A DNA stretch of 34,419 nt from an uncultured Bacteroidales bacterium (GCA_902802815.1 CADCNQ010000026.1:1-34419), one strand, 5' to 3'; counted from the stretch's first letter, positions 1 to 7,496 are shown. The notes: generated by a model from the letters alone, not told the origin. Numbers and translations are program-made.

Positions 1-26
1 TCTTTCCGTGTGAAATTAAAAAAAAT

Positions 27-54
27 CTCAAACCTCAAACCTCAATTCTCAAAC
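27..54. repeat. Four tandem 7-nt units (CTCAAAC type)
   Basis: Units of CTCAAAC fill 27-33, 34-40 and 48-54, with a variant CTCAATT at 41-47. The array ends four bases before the start codon of the M15 peptidase gene. Read on the other strand the unit is GTTTGAG, close to the TTGAGAG heptamers at 16547-16574 and 19820-19847. It therefore looks like a member of the same family of short intergenic arrays. No promoter box is visible in bases 1-58. Confidence 0.7.
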
Positions 55-58
55 CACT

Positions 59-406
59 ATGCAACTAACAGAACACTTTACATTGGAAGAGATGCTCCGT
101 TCCGATACGGCATCGAAAAAGAATATAGAAAACCGCATATCTGCGGAAGAAGTGAACAACCTTCAAAAACTCTGCCAGAAGGTGCTTGAACCTCTGCGTC
201 AGCATTTCGGCAAACCCATCAGGATAAACAGCGGTTTTCGCTGCAAGGCACTCAACGAGGCAGTAGGAGGCGCAAAGAACAGCTACCACACCAAAGGCCG
301 CGCAGTTGACATCCCGATGCACCCAGGCTGGCTCGCCTATATCAGAGACCATCTGCCGCATACGGAATTGATTAACGAAGGCTCATGGATTCATGTCGCG
401 CTGTAA
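59..406 (+). CDS. Small M15-family peptidase (D-Ala-D-Ala carboxypeptidase / endolysin-like)
   Basis: The 115-residue protein carries the M15A zinc-peptidase signature. SYHTKGRAVDI (about residues 76-86) supplies a His and an Asp zinc ligand, and GSWIHVAL at the C-terminus supplies the last His. The N-terminal part (FTLEEMLRSDTA) is the usual start of the small Bacteroidales M15_3 proteins, which cut peptide cross-links in cell walls and are often phage- or island-borne. The spacing between the VDI and WIHV motifs is short, so the protein is compact and ends right after the last ligand. No signal peptide is visible, which fits an endolysin-like protein. It stands alone between repeat arrays and converges with the YafQ-type gene. 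Family assignment is firm; substrate and activity are inferred. Confidence 0.82.
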   Translation: MQLTEHFTLEEMLRSDTASKKNIENRISAEEVNNLQKLCQKVLEPLRQHFGKPIRINSGFRCKALNEAVGGAKNSYHTKGRAVDIPMHPGWLAYIRDHLPHTELINEGSWIHVAL

Positions 407-426
407 GTGGCCTACGGCCTAATTAA

Positions 427-555
427 TTGATAATTGACAATTTACAATTGACAATTTCAGTTGACGAGTTAACGAGTAGACAAGATGAAAGTTGAAAGTT
501 GTTTCAGTAGACGAGTAGACGAGTTGGATGAACCTGAAACTTGAAACCTGAAACC
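427..555. repeat. Modular array of 7- and 8-nt units with T(T/A)GA cores
   Basis: Nearly all of this spacer can be cut into units starting T(T/A)GA. Units are 7 nt at 427-454 (TTGACAA type), 8 nt at 461-484 (TTGACGAG type), 7 nt at 485-498 (TTGAAAG type), 8 nt at 508-531 (TAGACGAG twice, then TTGGATGA) and 7 nt at 535-555 (TGAAACC type). It fills the gap between the 3' ends of two convergent genes (M15 peptidase and toxin). No open frame or classical terminator is visible. A related copy lies at 1189-1259. Confidence 0.75.
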
Positions 556-567
556 AGTCAACTATAA

Positions 568-840
568 TTACTCAAAAAGTTCGGAGTGAGAACCCAAGCG
601 AACTAATTCAATAACATCGTTCTTCTCATCTATCCAGATAAGCAAAAAATCTCCCTGTATATGGCATTCCATACAACCCGTGTAATTACCATGAAGCATG
701 TGAGGATAATACTCGACAGGGATGGCCTGTTCGTTCATCAGCATAACCAACACCTCCTTCAATGCAGCAAGTTTCTTGGGATTATTCTTATACCTCTTCA
801 GGTCTTTCCTGTATTGAGTCGTGGGCTGTAGGCGCTTCAT
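568..840 (-). CDS. YafQ-family mRNA interferase toxin (type II toxin-antitoxin)
   Basis: This 90-residue protein belongs to the RelE/YafQ toxin superfamily; such toxins cleave mRNA in the ribosome. Aligned by eye with E. coli YafQ, the active-site positions are recognisable: His in PHMLHG, His in ECHIQGD, Asp in GDF, His in GSHSELF and the final Phe. The position equal to Trp68 of E. coli YafQ is Phe here. The start codon overlaps the stop of the upstream antitoxin by 4 nt (ATGA), the classical coupled arrangement. Length is normal and no disruption is seen, so the toxin is probably intact. Which mRNA codons it cuts cannot be told from sequence. Confidence 0.88.
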   Translation of the reverse strand: MKRLQPTTQYRKDLKRYKNNPKKLAALKEVLVMLMNEQAIPVEYYPHMLHGNYTGCMECHIQGDFLLIWIDEKNDVIELVRLGSHSELFE

Positions 841-1088
841 TCTTCATTTAGAATATCATGGAACATTTCATCCACATCAGTATAGACCTTGTTGGGATTA
901 CGTCCGGATGTTGCCTCCGCAATGGCAGCCTTGGTCACAGCATTGGGTTCGCGATAGACAACCTCAAGCAGCACACTCTCCACATAGTTGTTAAGCGTGC
1001 GATTCTCACGTGCAGCATTCCGCTTTAGACTCTCCAGGAGATCTGCTCTCAAACGAAACGATGCGGGTTTTCTGTTTGTTGTTGCCAT
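837..1088 (-). CDS. Ribbon-helix-helix antitoxin of the YafQ-type pair
   Basis: An 83-residue protein lies directly upstream of the toxin and overlaps it by 4 nt. The N-terminal half (KPASFRLRADLLESLKRNAARENRTLNNYVESVLLE) has the strand-helix-helix pattern of RHH repressors, which bind DNA as dimers and usually repress their own operon. The acidic C-terminal segment (YTDVDEMFHDILNEE) is the likely toxin-neutralising tail. The role as antitoxin rests on position, overlap and fold pattern. It is not close enough to DinJ or RelB for a gene name. A -7 promoter box lies 33 nt upstream of the start. Confidence 0.85.
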   Translation of the reverse strand: MATTNRKPASFRLRADLLESLKRNAARENRTLNNYVESVLLEVVYREPNAVTKAAIAEATSGRNPNKVYTDVDEMFHDILNEE

Positions 1089-1120
1089 ACTCTATATATC
1101 GTTTGTATTACACTCGATGG

Positions 1121-1128
1121 CAAATGTA
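1121..1128 (-). promoter_or_regulatory. Putative Bacteroidota -7 box for the toxin-antitoxin operon
   Basis: On the minus strand the sequence is TACATTTG, an exact match to TAnnTTTG. A TTG lies 26 nt upstream, farther than the usual spacing to the -33 TTTG, so the upstream half is weak. The segment between this box and the antitoxin start is AT-rich and may hold the repressor operator, but no convincing palindrome was found. Confidence 0.5.
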
Positions 1129-1188
1129 CGACGTTTTTTCGAATTATTTATCTGTTTCAACAAAAAAAATCACAAAACTATCTACATT

Positions 1189-1259
1189 TTTCAGTTGACA
1201 AGTTCGCTGCGGCTTCGCTCGCGCTCATTCGGCAAGCCGAAAGTAGACGAGTTGGATGA
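1189..1259. repeat. Second copy of the T(T/A)GA array, split by a GC-rich palindromic insert
   Basis: This copy begins with TTTCAGTTGAC (1189-1199), identical to 455-465, and ends with AGTAGACGAGTTGGATGA (1242-1259), identical over 18 nt to 514-531. Between the shared ends lies a 39-nt GC-rich segment (1203-1241) absent from the first copy. It finishes in the perfect hairpin TTCGGCAAGCCGAA (1228-1241). The two sites are therefore related arrays with different middles. Confidence 0.75.
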
Positions 1260-1432
1260 TAACGAAGACGAATAACGAAAACGAAAACCACAGAAATATT
1301 TTTCAACCACGGATCACACGGATTTACACGGAAATGTCGTCTCAATGGGCTGAGTCCAATAAAACAAAAAATCATCGCTTGCCCGCAGGCTCGCTGTGAT
1401 AAAATTGAAAATGCTTTTTACGAGGACAGGAA
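1260..1432. repeat. Non-coding stretch with short tandem repeats
   Basis: A 13-nt unit is present twice: AACGAAGACGAAT at 1261-1273 and a near copy at 1274-1286. Three CACGGA motifs follow at 1308, 1317 and 1327, spaced 9-10 nt apart. A small imperfect stem (GCTTG/CAGGC) lies near 1377-1391. Open frames crossing this stretch on both strands run through these repeats and show no protein family. I see no gene here. Confidence 0.6.
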
Positions 1433-1786
1433 GTCGCTCGCCCGTAGGGCTAGGCTTGCGAGCGACCATCTTAAGCCTGCCCCGCCTGCCCCCATGTGGG
1501 GGAAGGTTTGGATTGGGGGAGGTACCCTCCTTAGGCAAGGCGACTGGGGCCTTTAGAGTAGCCACTGAATGTGGCTTAACCCCCTTCGGTTCCCCCGTTA
1601 TCGGGGGACAGAAACCCCACAAAGGGCGAAGAAGGCCTTCAGAGGAAAGACTGAATGTCTTCCCGTGCCTGATGAGGGGAGCCATAGCTCTTATGGCGAC
1701 GGAGGGCAAGGCAAGTTCCCACTTGCGACGGAGGCAAAGCGGGTGGTTGTGAAAAGGCAACGGGGTGTTAGGGGCAGAGCCCTTAA
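1433..1786. repeat. Chain of perfect hairpins, possibly an interspersed palindromic (MITE-like) element
   Basis: At least eight perfect inverted repeats sit in tandem: GTCGCTCGC/GCGAGCGAC (1433-1441/1458-1466) enclosing GCCC-GTA-GGGC; CCCCCATGTGGGGG (1489-1502); CCTT-AGGC-AAGG (1529-1540); AGCCAC-TGAAT-GTGGCT (1560-1576); CCCCCGTTATCGGGGG (1592-1607); AAGAC-TGAAT-GTCTT (1647-1661); GCCATA-GCTCT-TATGGC (1681-1697); GCAAGT-TCCC-ACTTGC (1711-1726). Two hairpins share the loop TGAAT although their stems differ, and two are each followed by GACGGAGG. From 1471 to 1786 the ends are imperfect inverted repeats (TTAAGCCTGCCCC against GGGGCAGAGCCCTTAA). No target-site duplication was found. Open frames on both strands are low-complexity and match no family, so the region is taken as non-coding. 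It could be an inactive mobile element or a structured RNA. Confidence 0.6.
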
Positions 1787-1793
1787 ATTCAAT

Positions 1794-1845
1794 AAACGAT
1801 AACCGATAAACGATAACCTGAAACTCTTGCCCCTTGACTCTTGAC
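1794..1845. repeat. Heptad-periodic array
   Basis: From 1794 the sequence runs in 7-nt steps. AAACGAT and AACCGAT alternate over 1794-1814, then come units of the CTTGAC/CTCTTG type to about 1842. It lies between the hairpin chain and the terminator of the minus-strand operon. The unit resembles those in the other intergenic arrays of this window. Confidence 0.55.
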
Positions 1846-1861
1846 AATGGTCGTTCATCAT

Positions 1862-1894
1862 AAAAAAAATAGCGCACGACATACGCGTGCGCTA
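1862..1894 (-). terminator. Rho-independent terminator of the carB / nucleotidyltransferase operon
   Basis: On the minus strand a perfect 9-bp stem (TAGCGCACG/CGTGCGCTA, 1870-1894) with a 7-nt loop is followed by eight T residues (A-run at 1862-1869). It lies 25 nt past the stop codon of the nucleotidyltransferase. A small second stem (AGAC-CGAA-GTCT) sits between the stop and the terminator. This is the clearest intrinsic terminator in the window. Confidence 0.9.
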
Positions 1895-1919
1895 CTTCTA
1901 TTATAAAGACCGAAGTCTA

Positions 1920-2834
1920 TTAGAACATCTTGTCGGGATACTGGCCGGCATCGTGAAGAGCCTTCAGCTTGGCAACAACCTCGGGACGGTCCTCGGGATA
2001 TGTCACACCAAACCACTTGCTCGTGGTGTCGAGCACCTCACAGGTGGCCTTACCCGTGTTGATGAGATGATCCACCATCAGAGGAATGAAGAACTCGCTC
2101 TTGAGGTTGGCCTGATTCTTCGGGTCCTTCAGGAAATTGATGAAATACTCCTCAGAATAGTCAAAGTAGTCGGGAGTGAAGCCCCAGAAGTTCATAGAAA
2201 CGGGAGTGGTGTCGGGAATGCTTACCCACTGGTCGTTCTCATCGAGATACTGCACCACACCGTTGTGACGCTCTATCTTGGTGCGCTCCACAACAGAGGT
2301 CAGATGATGTGTCTTCTCGTCGTTCTCGCAGATACCGCGACTCACGGTGCCGCTCTCGGAGAGAGTGTTGTCAACGCGGAAACCGACCATAGCGTACTTG
2401 CCCTTGCTGCCCTCGGGGAGCTCGCTGAGGAACTTGGCCATCACCTTGAAGGCATCGCGATCGTAGAAGTCGTCGCAGTTGAGCACAGCGAAGGGTTCCT
2501 TGATGACATCCTTACCCATGAGCACAGCGTGGTTGGTGCCCCAGGGCTTCTGACGGCCTTCGGGCACAGTGAAACCGGCGGGAAGTGCATCGAGAGACTG
2601 GAAGCAGAGTTCGCAGGGAATGTGACCCTCATACTTGGAGAGAATCTGCTTGCGGAAGAGTTCCTCGAAGTCGCGACGGATCACCCATACTATTTTGCCG
2701 AAGCCTGCCTGAATGGCATCGTAGATACTGTAGTCCATAATGCTCTGGCCCTGAGGACCGAGAGTGTCGAGCTGCTTCAGACCGCCGTAACGGCTGCCCA
2801 TACCGGCTGCGAGAAGAAAAAGTGTAGGTTTCAT
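1920..2834 (-). CDS. Sugar-phosphate nucleotidyltransferase
   Basis: The 304-residue protein has the fold signature of nucleotidyltransferases that join NTP and sugar-1-phosphate. The N-terminal LAAGMGSRYGGLKQ (residues about 8-21) matches the G-x-G-(S/T)-R...K nucleotide-binding loop, and LNCDDFYDRDAF (about 118-129) holds the metal-binding Asp. The exact sugar and NTP cannot be told; Bacteroidales homologues are usually named only as nucleotidyltransferases. It lies 27 nt after carB on the same strand and before the terminator, so the two are probably co-transcribed. No signal peptide is present, consistent with a cytosolic enzyme supplying activated sugar for glycan or envelope synthesis. 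Confidence 0.8.
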   Translation of the reverse strand: MKPTLFLLAAGMGSRYGGLKQLDTLGPQGQSIMDYSIYDAIQAGFGKIVWVIRRDFEELFRKQILSKYEGHIPCELCFQSLDALPAGFTVPEGRQKPWGTNHAVLMGKDVIKEPFAVLNCDDFYDRDAFKVMAKFLSELPEGSKGKYAMVGFRVDNTLSESGTVSRGICENDEKTHHLTSVVERTKIERHNGVVQYLDENDQWVSIPDTTPVSMNFWGFTPDYFDYSEEYFINFLKDPKNQANLKSEFFIPLMVDHLINTGKATCEVLDTTSKWFGVTYPEDRPEVVAKLKALHDAGQYPDKMF

Positions 2835-2861
2835 AATAAATAAATTTAAAAGGTTTGTATT

Positions 2862-5800
2862 TTAGTTGTCATACTCCTGCCAAGACTTAATCTGGAGATC
2901 CTTCTCCTGAAGCGTGGTGAACGCCTCGATGAAGGCACTTGCCAGACGGGCATTGGTGATAAGAGGTATGTTATGGTCGATAGCACCGCGACGTATCTTG
3001 TAACCGTTGGTCAGCTCGCGCTTGGTGTGATTCTTGGGCACGTTGATGACGAGGTCGAAAGCATGGTCGGCAATCATCTCCATCACACCCTTGCGACCGG
3101 GATGCTTCTCATCGGGCCATGATACCGTGAGAGCCTTCACACCGTTGTCGGCAAGGAAGCGTGCTGTGCCTTCGCTGGCGTAAATCTTGTAACCGGCCTT
3201 CTGGAGAGCGCGGGCGCTGTCGAGGAGAGCCACCTTCTGCTTGGTGTCGCCGCTGGAGAGCATGATACCCTTATCCTTGGAAGGAATCTTGTAGCCGGTG
3301 GCTATCATGGCGTTGAGGAGAGCCTCTTCGAAGCTGTCGCCCAGGCAGCCCACCTCACCTGTGGACGACATATCGACACCGAGCACGGGGTCGGCATTCT
3401 GCAAGCGGGCGAATGAGAACTGGGAGGCCTTCACACCCATGCGGTCGATATCGAAGGCAGAGCGGTCGGGTTTCTCGTAGGGAGCGTCGAGCATGATTCT
3501 CGTGGCCGTCTCGATGAAGTTGCGCTTGAGCACCTTGGACACGAACGGGAACGAACGCGAAGCACGCAGGTTGCACTCAATGACCTTCACCTCGCGGCCC
3601 TTTGCCAGGAACTGGATGTTGAAGGGACCGGAGATATTGAGCTCCTTGGCGATGGCCTTGCTGATCTTCTTAATCTGGCGCATCGTAGCGAAGGTGATAT
3701 GCTGAGCGGGGAAGCACATCGTGGCGTCGCCGCTGTGGACACCGGCATACTCGATATGCTCGGAGATGGCGTATTCGACAACCTCGCCTGCACGGGCAAC
3801 AGCGTCGAACTCAATCTCGTTGGTCTCCTGCATGAACTGGGAGATGACCACAGGATACTCCTTGGACACCTCGGAAGCTGCGGCGAGGAAGCGCTTGAGC
3901 TCGTCGTCGTCGTAGCATACGTTCATCGCAGCACCGGAGAGCACGTAGGAAGGACGCACGAGAACGGGATAGCCCACCTTGTCGATGAACTTCTTCACGT
4001 CCTCCATAGACGTCAGAGCGCTCCACTCAGGCTGCTGGATGCCGAGCTGGTCGAGCATTGCGGAGAACTTGGAACGGTTCTCGGCTCTGTCGATGGACAC
4101 AGGCGATGTGCCGAGGATGGGCACCGACTGGCGGTAGAGCTTCATAGCAAGGTTGTTGGGAATCTGACCGCCCACGCTGACGATGACACCCTTGGGCTGC
4201 TCCAGGTCGATGACATCGAGCACACGCTCGAAGGAGAGCTCGTCGAAGTAGAGACGGTCGCACATATCGTAGTCGGTGGACACCGTCTCGGGGTTGTAGT
4301 TGATCATGATGGACTTGTAGCCCAGTTTGCGAGCCGTCTGGATGGCGTTGACGGAACACCAGTCGAACTCGACGCTCGAACCGATGCGGTAGGCACCGCT
4401 GCCGAGAACCACGACGCTCTTCTCGTTCTTGTAGTAGTTGATGTCGTAGCCCTCCACCGCGTATGTCATATAGAGGTAGTTGGTGAGGTCGGGATGCTCG
4501 GAAGCAACGGTAGGAATGCGCTTCACTGCGGGGAGGATGCCCATCTTTTTGCGGAGAGAGCGGACAGCGAGATTCTGCTTCTCCATGTTGCCGGTGGAAT
4601 CCTTCAGCACGAAGCGGGCAATCTGGAAGTCGGAGAAACCCATCACCTTGGCTTTGCGCATCACGTCGGCAGGCAGTTCCTCAAGAGTGTTGTACTCCAT
4701 GAGCACGTGCTTGAAGTCGACGATATTCTTCATGCGCTCGATGAACCAGGGGTCAATCTTGGTCAGTTCGTAGATGCGGTCGATGGTGTAGCCTTCTTCC
4801 AGAGCCTGTGCGATGGCGAAGATACGCAGGTCGGTGGGGTTGGCCAGTTCCTCGTCAAGGTTGGTAAAGCGGGTGTGGTCGTTGCCCACGAAACCGTGCA
4901 TCCCCTGCCCTATCATGCGCAGACCCTTCTGCAGCATCTCCTCGAAGGAGCGACCGATACTCATTATCTCGCCCACGGACTTCATCGAAGAACCAATCTT
5001 GCGGCTCACACCGACGAACTTGGTGAGGTCCCAGCGGGGTATCTTACAAATCATGTAGTCGAGAGAAGGAGCCACGTAAGCGGAGTTCGTGGTGCCCATC
5101 TCGCCTATCTGGTCGAGCGTGTAGCCGAGAGCTATCTTGGCAGCAACGAATGCCAGAGGATAACCCGTTGCCTTGGAGGCAAGAGCGGAAGAACGCGACA
5201 GACGGGCGTTCACCTCGATGATACGGTAGTCGTTGGTCTCGGCATTGAAAGCAAACTGTATGTTGCACTCGCCCACGATGTTCAGGTGGCGCACACACTT
5301 GATGGTGATATCCTGCAGCATCTTCACCTGCTCATCGGAGAGAGAACATGTGGGAGCCACAACGATACTCTCACCGGTGTGGATGCCGAGGGGGTCGAAG
5401 TTCTCCATGGAAGCCACCGTGAAGCAGTGGTCGTTCTTGTCGCGGATGCACTCGAACTCAATCTCCTTCCAGCCCTTCAGGCTCTCCTCAACGAGCACCT
5501 GGGGAGCAAAGGTGAATGCACTTTCTGCAATATCGTGGAATGTCTTCTCGTCGGGACAGACACCGCTGCCCAGACCGCCCAGAGCGTAGGCCGAACGTAT
5601 CATCACGGGATAACCGATGCGGCGGGCTGCCACAAGAGCTTCCTCCAGCGACTCGCAGGCCTGGGAAACGGGCACCTTGAGAGATACCTTGTTGAGCTCC
5701 TTCACGAAGAGATCGCGGTCTTCTGTGTTCATGATGGCCTCTACGGAAGTGCCGAGCACCTGAACACCGTACTTCTTGAGCGTGCCGTTCTTGTAGAGCT

Positions 5801-6083
5801 CCGTACCACAGTTGAGGGCCGTCTGACCACCCCACGCGAGGAGAATGCCGTCGGGACGCTCCTTTTCAATAATCTCCGTGATGAACTTGGGAGTGATGGG
5901 CAGGAAATAAACTGTATCTGCAATACCCTCTGAAGTCTGAATGGTGGCAACATTGGGATTCACCAGGACACTGCGTATGCCTTCTTCACGCAGAGCCTTG
6001 AGGGCTTGACTACCGCTATAGTCAAACTCACCTGCCTGACCAATTCTAAGTGCTCCAGAACCGAGAACTAATACCTTCTTCAT
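2862..6083 (-). CDS. carB: Carbamoyl-phosphate synthase large subunit
   Basis: At 1073 residues this matches the full length of bacterial CarB. It makes carbamoyl phosphate from ammonia (delivered by CarA), bicarbonate and two ATP for pyrimidine and arginine synthesis. Two homologous synthetase halves are visible. The first starts GSGALRIGQAGEFDYSGSQA and has ATP-grasp residues roughly 130-340. The second starts GSGAYRIGSSVEFDW near residue 560 with ATP-grasp roughly 680-880. The C-terminal 130 residues form the MGS-like allosteric domain. The N-terminal motif SGSQALKAL is more like the eukaryotic CAD/CPS1 sequence than E. coli CarB. No carA is present in the window; upstream, 42 nt away, is the DUF4270 lipoprotein gene. 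Confidence 0.97.
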   Translation of the reverse strand: MKKVLVLGSGALRIGQAGEFDYSGSQALKALREEGIRSVLVNPNVATIQTSEGIADTVYFLPITPKFITEIIEKERPDGILLAWGGQTALNCGTELYKNGTLKKYGVQVLGTSVEAIMNTEDRDLFVKELNKVSLKVPVSQACESLEEALVAARRIGYPVMIRSAYALGGLGSGVCPDEKTFHDIAESAFTFAPQVLVEESLKGWKEIEFECIRDKNDHCFTVASMENFDPLGIHTGESIVVAPTCSLSDEQVKMLQDITIKCVRHLNIVGECNIQFAFNAETNDYRIIEVNARLSRSSALASKATGYPLAFVAAKIALGYTLDQIGEMGTTNSAYVAPSLDYMICKIPRWDLTKFVGVSRKIGSSMKSVGEIMSIGRSFEEMLQKGLRMIGQGMHGFVGNDHTRFTNLDEELANPTDLRIFAIAQALEEGYTIDRIYELTKIDPWFIERMKNIVDFKHVLMEYNTLEELPADVMRKAKVMGFSDFQIARFVLKDSTGNMEKQNLAVRSLRKKMGILPAVKRIPTVASEHPDLTNYLYMTYAVEGYDINYYKNEKSVVVLGSGAYRIGSSVEFDWCSVNAIQTARKLGYKSIMINYNPETVSTDYDMCDRLYFDELSFERVLDVIDLEQPKGVIVSVGGQIPNNLAMKLYRQSVPILGTSPVSIDRAENRSKFSAMLDQLGIQQPEWSALTSMEDVKKFIDKVGYPVLVRPSYVLSGAAMNVCYDDDELKRFLAAASEVSKEYPVVISQFMQETNEIEFDAVARAGEVVEYAISEHIEYAGVHSGDATMCFPAQHITFATMRQIKKISKAIAKELNISGPFNIQFLAKGREVKVIECNLRASRSFPFVSKVLKRNFIETATRIMLDAPYEKPDRSAFDIDRMGVKASQFSFARLQNADPVLGVDMSSTGEVGCLGDSFEEALLNAMIATGYKIPSKDKGIMLSSGDTKQKVALLDSARALQKAGYKIYASEGTARFLADNGVKALTVSWPDEKHPGRKGVMEMIADHAFDLVINVPKNHTKRELTNGYKIRRGAIDHNIPLITNARLASAFIEAFTTLQEKDLQIKSWQEYDN

Positions 6084-6125
6084 TTGTTGTTTGGTTTTAG
6101 GGTTAAAACTTATGCTATACTTATG

Positions 6126-7496
6126 CTATTTTGCGAAATATGAATATACGACCTGCATCTGCAGAGGACATTCCTCCGTGCCGCATACGAGACGGACGGA
6201 CGAGGGCGATATGTCGTACGATATTGAGGTGTAAGTGTCTGAATTGGATGTCGTGCTGACAGGAATGACGTCGACCCTGTTCCAATCCTCGTCCGTGGAA
6301 ATGCCCTGCGCCCTGAGGATACGCAGACCTGTGATGAGTCGCGTGATGTTGGAAAACACGTAAGCGTTGTAGGAAGCGGAATAAGGCGTGATGTAGAAAT
6401 AGCGCTCATCCTCATTCCATTTCTCCGTGAAGAATCTGTAGCGCAGGCAGTGAGGCACGAGCAGAAGCTGCGAAGGAGGCAAGAATGCCATATCGTCCTT
6501 GATGTATGCCTGAAGAGTGAGAGCACACATCGAGATGCTGTCCCTCTCGTGGCCGAACATCATCTCATCCACGGGAAGCGTGATGGCTGTAATCACTCCG
6601 TCGGGGTTCTTCAGATATGTGGTGTCCTCCACCTCGCAGAGCGCCTTGCGGGATACGGGATTGGCCACGCGTGTGCACTGGAACACTTCCGGAGTGCCGC
6701 CGAAGCGGACATAACCGTCAGTGTATTTCTCGTGCTCCATATAAGAGAAGCAGACATCCAGCGCAGAGACGGAGACATTTATCATCGTGCCCTCGCTGTT
6801 GCTGATCTTGCAGTACACTCCCGGGAATACATGCTCGCGGAAAAGATTATTGTTCTGGAACCACTCCGGATGCTCGTAGTACTGCTTTATCATCCTGCTG
6901 CCTATCGCCGGGTCAAGGGGAATCCTGACGGCATGGTCGTGGGATGAAGAATAAAGCTCGTCGTCGCCGTAGGTGTGGTCGTAGAACGTGAACACACGTC
7001 CGCCGATGCGCTCGGAGAGATCGGCCACAGAGTCCTCACGGAAGGATATTCCCTGCAACTCGCGCAGCTTCTTCTGGTCGGGCTGCATACGGTACACATC
7101 CACTTTCATGGGATTGTTGAGATCACCGTAGGCCTCGTTGATAAAGAGAATGAGCTCCACGCTGTCACAAACAAACTCCTCGCCTTCTTTCTTCATAACA
7201 GAACTCTTCGGCAAGGAGAAACTCGGTTGTGTGACAAACTGTGTGGCGAACGACGCTTCTATCAGCCCCTTCGTCTCAGGGTCGCGAATCGCGCCTATGT
7301 AACCGTATTTACTGTTGTACGGCAGAGCCTTCAGATTGAGGCTGTCCGTCTTGGTGTAAACATTGAATGTTGCAGAACTGGTGAATATCTCCTCTTTGGT
7401 CTCAACGATGCCCAACGTGCCCGTTGTCTCTGTGCAAGCACCAAGAAGAAGGCAAAGCCCTATCAGTCCTGTATATTTTTTAATCATCATCATCAT
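6126..7496 (-). CDS. DUF4270-type lipoprotein
   Basis: The protein begins with four Met codons in a row (7496 to 7487), followed by a lipoprotein signal: IKKYTGLIGLCLLLGAC, with lipobox LGAC and the acylated Cys. The body (SSATFNVYTKTDSLNL, then YGYIGAIRDPETKG near the N-terminus) has the look of the Bacteroidota DUF4270 family, of unknown function, predicted to be anchored in the outer membrane. A longer frame begins with TTG at 7544 but would place 16 extra residues before the signal peptide, so it was not used. Its start overlaps the 3' end of the upstream starch-synthase-like gene within a GAT/ATG repeat, suggesting translational coupling. Family name from recall of the pattern; function unknown. 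Confidence 0.8.
   Translation of the reverse strand: MMMMIKKYTGLIGLCLLLGACTETTGTLGIVETKEEIFTSSATFNVYTKTDSLNLKALPYNSKYGYIGAIRDPETKGLIEASFATQFVTQPSFSLPKSSVMKKEGEEFVCDSVELILFINEAYGDLNNPMKVDVYRMQPDQKKLRELQGISFREDSVADLSERIGGRVFTFYDHTYGDDELYSSSHDHAVRIPLDPAIGSRMIKQYYEHPEWFQNNNLFREHVFPGVYCKISNSEGTMINVSVSALDVCFSYMEHEKYTDGYVRFGGTPEVFQCTRVANPVSRKALCEVEDTTYLKNPDGVITAITLPVDEMMFGHERDSISMCALTLQAYIKDDMAFLPPSQLLLVPHCLRYRFFTEKWNEDERYFYITPYSASYNAYVFSNITRLITGLRILRAQGISTDEDWNRVDVIPVSTTSNSDTYTSISYDISPSSVRLVCGTEECPLQMQVVYSYFAK

Noticed and set aside
1314..1877. 187-codon minus-strand frame (and a 118-codon plus-strand frame) over the hairpin island
   Set aside because: Both frames only translate palindromes and simple repeats (Pro/Gly/Arg-rich) and lack conserved motifs; the DNA is explained by inverted repeats.
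1887..2843. 318-codon open frame opposite the nucleotidyltransferase
   Set aside because: Antisense shadow; it would also begin inside the terminator hairpin.
3699..5933. 744-codon open frame on the plus strand opposite carB
   Set aside because: It is the complement of carB with biased third positions; its His/Leu/Val-rich translation matches no family and carB is certain.
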